A DNA stretch of 10,958 bases from DASUTB01 sp036374835 (GTDB taxonomy: Bacteria; Actinomycetota; Actinomycetes; Jiangellales; Jiangellaceae). Positions 7,313 through 10,958 of this stretch are shown here, piece after piece. The DNA is taken from NCBI GenBank assembly GCA_036374835.1, contig DASUTB010000087.1:1-10958 (forward strand), given 5' to 3'. Position 1 is the first letter of the stretch, and each line of letters starts with the position of its first letter. The notes beneath the pieces were generated by a model. It saw nothing but the letters and a program-made list of their open reading frames with translations, was not told the DNA's origin and ran no database searches. Both the position numbers and the translations under genes were made by a program.

Positions 7313-7622
7313 CGTCAGCCCGTCCCGTCAGCGTCGTCGTACGTGATACCGGCACCGTTCGCGGAATCCGGCGGGCGCCATCGTAGCGGCACGGGTCCGG
7401 TGCCCGCCCCGGCGATCCCGCTCCGACCCGGAGTGATTCCCGTGATCACCGGCACTTTCCGCGTCATGGTTGCGAAAAGTGCCGCTGATCACAGGAGATG
7501 GATTGCCGACAGGACTTGTGCCGAGCGTTGCGCTGCGCAAGGGTGGCAGGACCACGTCATCGCGGCGGAGTTCCCGGCGCGCCCGCCAGGGACCAGCCGA
7601 CAACCTGCGGGAGGCGAGTGCA
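7313..7622. other. Divergent intergenic region between pgsA and EF-G2
   Basis: This 310-base region must carry the control signals for pgsA (leftward) and EF-G2 (rightward). It holds the palindrome at 7442-7492. On the minus strand TACGAT (7385-7380) matches the TANNNT -10 pattern and would give pgsA a leader of about 60 bases, but no -35 is convincing. I found no clear rightward promoter. The EF-G2 ribosome binding site GGGAGG is at 7609-7614. A minus-strand reading frame of 50 codons (ATG 7467-7465, stop TGA 7317-7315) starts in the palindrome loop and ends two bases before the pgsA ATG. It has no recognisable family and may be chance. No remnant of a HIT-domain gene or thrS is evident. Confidence 0.6.
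7442..7492. repeat. 51-bp imperfect palindrome (hairpin)
   Basis: Two 21-base arms, 7442-7462 and 7472-7492, are inverted copies with two mismatches (19 of 21 pairs) around a nine-base loop. The ends read GTGATCAC on the left and CTGATCAC on the right; the arm centre is GGCACTTT/AAAGTGCC. No T-run follows on either strand, so it is not a standard intrinsic terminator. It lies about 130 bases upstream of EF-G2 and about 130 bases upstream of pgsA, a plausible place for an operator or an interspersed palindromic repeat. Its arm length matches that of the hairpin at 9790-9839, but the sequence is unrelated. Confidence 0.8.
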
Positions 7623-9776
7623 ATGGCGGACAAAGTCGCCGCAGTATCCGGAGAAGCACCGGTGGCCGACCAGCCGGACGGTGTACGCAACGTCGTGCTG
7701 GTCGGCCACGCCGGCAGCGGCAAGACCACACTGGCCGAGGCCCTCCTCGTTGCGACCGGGACGATTCACCGGGCCGGTCGCGTCGAGGACGGCACGACGG
7801 TCAGCGACTTCGAGGACGCGGAGACGCGTCAACAGCGTTCGGTCAGTCTGTCTCTGACCCCGTTCACCCACGACAACGTCAAGGTCAATCTGCTCGACAC
7901 ACCCGGCTACGCCGACTTCGTCGGTGAGCTGCGCGCCGGGCTGCGCGCTGCGGACTGCGCGGTGTTCGTCGTGTCCGCGTCCGAGCTGATTGACGGTGCG
8001 ACGCAGCTGCTCTGGTCCGAGTGCGCCGCGGTCGGCATGCCCCGGGCCGTCGTCGTCTCCAAGCTCGACCACCCCCGCGCCGATTATGCCGGCACGTTGA
8101 CCGCATGCCAGGACGCCTTCGGCGACCGGGTGGTGCCGCTCTACCTTCCCGTCTCCGGTACCGAGGGCACCACGACCGGTGTCACCGGGCTGCTCAGCGG
8201 CAAGGTCTACGACTACTCGTCGGGCTCGCGCTCCGAGTCACCGGTCGACGAGGCCGCCGTCCCGGAGTTCGACGAGGCGCGCGGTGCGCTCATCGAGGCC
8301 ATCATTGAGGAGTCCGAGGACGAGAGCCTGATGGACCGCTATCTCAGCGGTGAGCAGATCGATCCGAAGGTTCTCGTGACCGACCTGGAAAAGGCCGTGG
8401 CCAAGGGGTCGTTCTACCCGGTGATCCCGGTCGACTCCGCGACCGGCGTCGGGACGGCCGAGCTGCTCGAGATCATCACGAGCGCGTTCCCACCGCCGTC
8501 CGAGCACCCGATGCCGGAGGTCACTACGCTGGACGGCAAGCCCCGTGAGCTCACCTGTGATCCGAACGGACCCCTGCTCGCCGAGGTCGTCAAGACCACC
8601 ACCGATGCGTACGTGGGCCGGATCAGCCTCGTGCGGGTGTTCTCCGGCACGATGCGGCCGGACCAGATGGTGCACGTCTCCGGGCACTGGTCCGACGCCG
8701 GAATGGCCGACCGCGGCCACGCCGACCACGACGAGGACGAGCGCATCGGCTCACTGAACTCACCACTCGGCAAGACCCAGCGCACCGTCAAGCACGCCGT
8801 CGCCGGCGACATCTGCGCCGTCGCCAAACTCACTCGCGCGGAGACCGGCGACACGTTGTCCGATCCGGGCGATCCGCTCCGGATGCGTCCGTGGGAGATG
8901 CCCGACCCGATGCTTCCGGTCGCGATCGTGGCACACGCCAAGGCCGACGAGGACAAGTTGTCGCAGGGCCTGCAGCGCATCGGGGCCGAGGATCCGACCC
9001 TGCGGATCGAGAACAACGCCGAGACGCACCAGGTCGTGCTGTGGACCATGGGTGAGGCACACGCCGACGTCCTGCTCGATCGGCTGAAGGAACGTTACGG
9101 CGTCGCCGTGGACAAGATCGAGCTGCGGGTACCGCTGCGTGAGACCCTTGCCGGCAAGGCCACCGCCAAGGGCCGGCACGTCAAGCAGTCCGGCGGACAC
9201 GGCCAGTACGCGATCTGCGACATCGAAGCTGAGCCGCTCCCGGAGGGCAGTGGCTTCGAGTTCATCGACAAGGTCGTCGGCGGTGCGGTCCCGCGACAGT
9301 TCATCCCGTCCGTCCAGAAGGGCATCGAGGCCCAGATGGCCAAGGGGACGACGCCGGCCGGCTACCCGGTGGTCGACATCCGCGTCACGCTGTTCGACGG
9401 CAAGGCGCACAGCGTCGACTCGTCCGACATGGCGTTCCAGACGGCCGGTTCGCTCGCGCTGCGCGAAGCCGCGTCGGTCGCCGGCGTGACGATGCTGGAA
9501 CCGGTCGACGAGGTCGGCATCCTGGTACCGGACGACTACGTCGGTTCGATCATGGGCGATCTGTCCGGGCGGCGGGGCCGGGTGCTCGGCACCGAACCGA
9601 TCGGATCGGGACGCACCCTCGTGCGCGCCGAAGTGCCCCAGACCGAGATCACGCGCTACGCGATCGAACTGCGCGCGATGACGCAGGGAACGGGCACGTT
9701 CACCCGCAAGTTCGTCCGCTACGAGCCGATGCCGCAGAACCTTGCCGAGAAAGCCAAAGCCGCCCCGTCTGAATGA
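7623..9776 (+). CDS. fusA2: Elongation factor G-like protein EF-G2
   Basis: A 717-residue translational GTPase paralogue. The order is G domain (about 20-290), domain II (about 300-410), domain III (about 428-494), domain IV (about 503-621, with SGGHGQYAICD and DSSDMAFQTAGSLALREA) and domain V (about 623-705), so all EF-G domains are present. The P-loop is intact (GHAGSGKT, 28-35). The switch regions differ from EF-G: RSVSL (72-76) replaces RGITI, DTPGYADF (92-99) has Tyr96 where EF-G has the catalytic His, and SKLD (146-149) replaces NKxD. These changes and the overall resemblance fit the actinobacterial EF-G2 family (FusA2), reported in mycobacteria to bind nucleotide but lack ribosome-stimulated GTPase activity; its role is unresolved. 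The ATG at 7623 has GGGAGG eight bases upstream. The frame stays open upstream to 7470, but that part is not EF-G-like. The canonical fusA is not in the window. Confidence 0.93.
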   Translation: MADKVAAVSGEAPVADQPDGVRNVVLVGHAGSGKTTLAEALLVATGTIHRAGRVEDGTTVSDFEDAETRQQRSVSLSLTPFTHDNVKVNLLDTPGYADFVGELRAGLRAADCAVFVVSASELIDGATQLLWSECAAVGMPRAVVVSKLDHPRADYAGTLTACQDAFGDRVVPLYLPVSGTEGTTTGVTGLLSGKVYDYSSGSRSESPVDEAAVPEFDEARGALIEAIIEESEDESLMDRYLSGEQIDPKVLVTDLEKAVAKGSFYPVIPVDSATGVGTAELLEIITSAFPPPSEHPMPEVTTLDGKPRELTCDPNGPLLAEVVKTTTDAYVGRISLVRVFSGTMRPDQMVHVSGHWSDAGMADRGHADHDEDERIGSLNSPLGKTQRTVKHAVAGDICAVAKLTRAETGDTLSDPGDPLRMRPWEMPDPMLPVAIVAHAKADEDKLSQGLQRIGAEDPTLRIENNAETHQVVLWTMGEAHADVLLDRLKERYGVAVDKIELRVPLRETLAGKATAKGRHVKQSGGHGQYAICDIEAEPLPEGSGFEFIDKVVGGAVPRQFIPSVQKGIEAQMAKGTTPAGYPVVDIRVTLFDGKAHSVDSSDMAFQTAGSLALREAASVAGVTMLEPVDEVGILVPDDYVGSIMGDLSGRRGRVLGTEPIGSGRTLVRAEVPQTEITRYAIELRAMTQGTGTFTRKFVRYEPMPQNLAEKAKAAPSE

Positions 9777-9780
9777 TCAC

Positions 9781-9848
9781 GTTCGGCATGAGTCACGTAG
9801 CTTCATTAGGCACGCGCTCCTGGTGAAGCTACGTGACTCCTAGTGGCC
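9781..9848. repeat. Left 68-bp inverted repeat with internal hairpin
   Basis: This segment matches the reverse complement of 10891-10958 at 60 of 68 positions without gaps. The outer 25 bases (9781-9805) and the inner 10 (CCTAGTGGCC, 9839-9848) are identical in the two copies; the differences lie between. It is also self-complementary: arms 9790-9810 and 9819-9839 pair along all 21 positions, counting two G-T pairs, around an eight-base loop. It starts four bases after the EF-G2 stop, and its inner end contains the stop codon (TAG, 9842-9840) and last two codons of the minus-strand gene. As a hairpin between two convergent genes it could also end transcription in both directions, although there is no T-run. 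Confidence 0.92.
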
Positions 9849-10796
9849 AGCCCGCTTCGCACGCGCGAACGCGTCCCTGAACCGCCCGCCCACCCGGGCC
9901 GGATGGTCCAGATCGGCCCAAGTGAAGCGGACGACCTCGAACCCTTCGTGGCGTAACCGATCTTCACGCCGCTTCTCCCGCCACACAACGTCGCCGGAAT
10001 CCTCACCCGGGCGGTATGACGCCAGGTATTTGCCCTTCCCGTCGAACTCGCCAAGCGTCCGCTCTTCGGTGAATGCATAGTCGGCCCGGCCAATCAGGTT
10101 GTCCCAGCGGTCACGAACTTCGTATTGGAGTTCCGGCCGCGGCAGGCCCGCTCTCCTGATCAGCACCCGGCCGCGGGACTCGCCCACCGACTCCGATCGT
10201 CCATCGGCGAACTCGGCGACCGCGCCCGCATTCCGCGAGCCCGGCCAATCCCGCATCTGGTTCAGCCGCGCGAGCATGGCCTGCTTGACGGTTGGCTCGG
10301 CGCGCACTGCCGCATCGGCGGCAACCACCGAGGGCTCGAAAGCGCTTATTCGTGCCGTGTCGATCATTGTCCGGGGCAGCGAGGTCACGGCCAGGCCATC
10401 GATCGTGACGATCTCGTGGTCGAGCAGTTCCCCGGCGTGGTGATGCACGCCCGCTTCTCGTCGCGGTGAGTGTAGGTCACGCCGGCTCACGTGTACGTCC
10501 GTCAGGTCGAGTCCCCAGACCGGAAGGCCATGGAGCAACGCAGCGGACACGTGGCTGACCACCGCCGGGACGCGCAGGGCGAGCACGACAGCGTGGATCA
10601 GGGCCCGGCTGTGCTCGTCGGCCGTGAACCCGTCGTGCATGTCCCGCTCGACGTATGCGCCCCTCCGGATCGCCACCCACTTGCCGCGTCGCACGAGGTA
10701 GTCGATCTCCGATGTAGGCAGGCCGCAGTCACGGGCTTGGCGGCGAGTGACGGCGCCACCCTGAGCCGAAGCCAACGCCTTCAAATCCTCATACAT
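9840..10796 (-). CDS. AbiEi-type winged-helix / DUF559 (Vsr-like nuclease fold) protein
   Basis: A 318-residue protein of a class very common in actinobacteria. Residues 1-50 (LKALASAQGGAVTRRQARDC, then WVAIRRGAYVE) match the AbiEi_4-type winged-helix domain named after the AbiEi antitoxin. A central helical region follows, with LPRTMIDTAR. The C-terminus (about 215-318) is DUF559-like, related to the Vsr/PD-(D/E)xK fold: IGRADYAF (Asp239), LGEFDGKGKY (Glu250, Asp252, Lys254) and LRHEGFEVVRFTW. The candidate metal-binding acids and Lys are intact. No AbiEii toxin partner is nearby, so calling it an antitoxin would mislead; its function is unknown. The ATG at 10796 (MYEDLKALA) fits the family start; an in-frame GTG at 10832 would add 12 residues. 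Neither has a good ribosome binding site. It is flanked on both sides by long inverted repeats and converges on EF-G2. Confidence 0.88.
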   Translation of the reverse strand: MYEDLKALASAQGGAVTRRQARDCGLPTSEIDYLVRRGKWVAIRRGAYVERDMHDGFTADEHSRALIHAVVLALRVPAVVSHVSAALLHGLPVWGLDLTDVHVSRRDLHSPRREAGVHHHAGELLDHEIVTIDGLAVTSLPRTMIDTARISAFEPSVVAADAAVRAEPTVKQAMLARLNQMRDWPGSRNAGAVAEFADGRSESVGESRGRVLIRRAGLPRPELQYEVRDRWDNLIGRADYAFTEERTLGEFDGKGKYLASYRPGEDSGDVVWREKRREDRLRHEGFEVVRFTWADLDHPARVGGRFRDAFARAKRAGH

Positions 10797-10848
10797 AGCG
10801 TAATCATCGACAGCTCCACGAGGGAAACGCACACTCTACAATGCAAGC

Positions 10849-10857
10849 TGTGGATAA
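10849..10857 (-). promoter_or_regulatory. Perfect DnaA-box sequence (TTATCCACA)
   Basis: The minus strand reads TTATCCACA, the strict DnaA-box consensus of E. coli; actinobacterial boxes more often read TTGTCCACA. It overlaps the downstream end of the predicted -10 box and the expected transcription start of the AbiEi/DUF559 gene. A single nonamer could occur by chance in a window this size, so DnaA binding is a suggestion only. Confidence 0.35.
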
Positions 10858-10883
10858 CTTACGCGTTTGGCTAATCGTGTCAG
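10856..10883 (-). promoter_or_regulatory. Predicted promoter of the AbiEi/DUF559 gene
   Basis: On the minus strand CTGACA (10883-10878) resembles the -35 consensus TTGACA, and TAAGTT (10861-10856) fits the actinobacterial TANNNT -10; they are 16 bases apart. Transcription would start near 10849, leaving about 17 bases before the GTG at 10832 or about 53 before the ATG at 10796. The promoter sits just inside the right inverted repeat (inner end 10891), so the gene and its promoter form one compact unit between the repeats. Confidence 0.5.
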
Positions 10884-10890
10884 AAGCTCG

Positions 10891-10958
10891 GGCCACTAGG
10901 CACGACGTAGCATCACCAGGCGCGCGTGCCTGGTGAAGCTACGTGACTCATGCCGAAC
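10891..10958. repeat. Right 68-bp inverted repeat with internal hairpin (reaches window edge)
   Basis: This is the inverted partner of 9781-9848 (60 of 68 identical). Its own hairpin has arms 10905-10921 and 10928-10944, with 16 of 17 pairs around a six-base loop; the outer arm sequence (CTGGTGAAGCTACGTGACTC, 10930-10949) is the same as in the left copy, while the inner arm has drifted. The copy ends exactly at the last base of the window, so whether the match continues, and whether a target duplication flanks it, cannot be seen. Confidence 0.9.

Noticed and set aside
7470..7622. N-terminal extension of EF-G2
   Set aside because: The open frame continues upstream to a GTG in the palindrome, but the added 51 residues are Arg/Ser-rich and unlike EF-G. 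The ATG at 7623 has a strong ribosome binding site.
9840..10796. A complete AbiE-type toxin-antitoxin system
   Set aside because: There is no AbiEii nucleotidyltransferase gene on either side. The protein instead has its own DUF559 domain, so only the N-terminal fold is shared with AbiEi.
10849..10857. Replication origin signalled by a DnaA box
   Set aside because: Only one box, no cluster, no AT-rich unwinding region, and no dnaA or dnaN nearby.
9781..10958. CRISPR array or phage attachment sites
   Set aside because: There are only two repeat copies, they are inverted, they are themselves palindromic, and they are about 1 kb apart around a gene. No integrase or cas gene is present.

Overview
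This is a GC-rich actinobacterial chromosome segment. A phosphatidylinositol mannoside (PIM) core cluster (pgsA, acyltransferase, pimA), an actinobacterial EF-G2, a DUF574-type methyltransferase and an AbiEi/DUF559 protein together point to an order that makes PIMs. Pseudonocardiales is my best guess, on gene content only.

Layout. Positions 1-7312 hold ten genes, all on the minus strand. In transcription order they are: phosphatidylinositol-phosphate synthase (pgsA, 6695-7312); PIM acyltransferase (5754-6698, 4-base ATGA overlap with pgsA); pimA (4583-5740); a LemA-like membrane protein (3970-4560); a YbaK/ProX-type aminoacyl-tRNA deacylase (3483-3959); a DUF2203 protein (3094-3453); a CmcJ/AsaB/NvfI-like putative non-haem iron oxygenase (2214-3080); a DUF574-type SAM methyltransferase (1320-2144); pdxS (297-1199); and the start of a Nudix hydrolase that runs off the left edge (1-231). 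Spacing is 29 bp or less from pgsA through the oxygenase, then opens to 69, 120 and 65 bp, so pdxS probably also has its own promoter. The first three genes make PIM precursors on the cytoplasmic face of the membrane: PI-phosphate synthesis, first mannosylation, then acylation. The next genes are housekeeping or unknown, and the oxygenase plus methyltransferase look like a small tailoring pair.

Positions 7313-7622 form a divergent intergenic region with a 51-bp imperfect palindrome. Positions 7623-9776 (plus strand) encode EF-G2, a translation-factor paralogue in which the catalytic His of the DTPGH motif is replaced by Tyr.

The right end (9781-10958) is the most unusual part. A single minus-strand gene, with an AbiEi-type winged-helix N-terminus and a DUF559/Vsr-like nuclease-fold C-terminus, sits between two 68-bp inverted repeats (60/68 identical). 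Each repeat is itself a long hairpin. The gene's stop codon lies inside one repeat, and its predicted promoter, overlapped by a perfect DnaA-box sequence, abuts the other. The unit is about 1.18 kb, has no recognisable transposase, and resembles in layout the REP-palindrome/RAYT arrangement but with a nuclease-fold protein. It is the best candidate here for an undescribed mobile or selfish element. The right repeat ends exactly at the window edge, so its true outer boundary cannot be seen.
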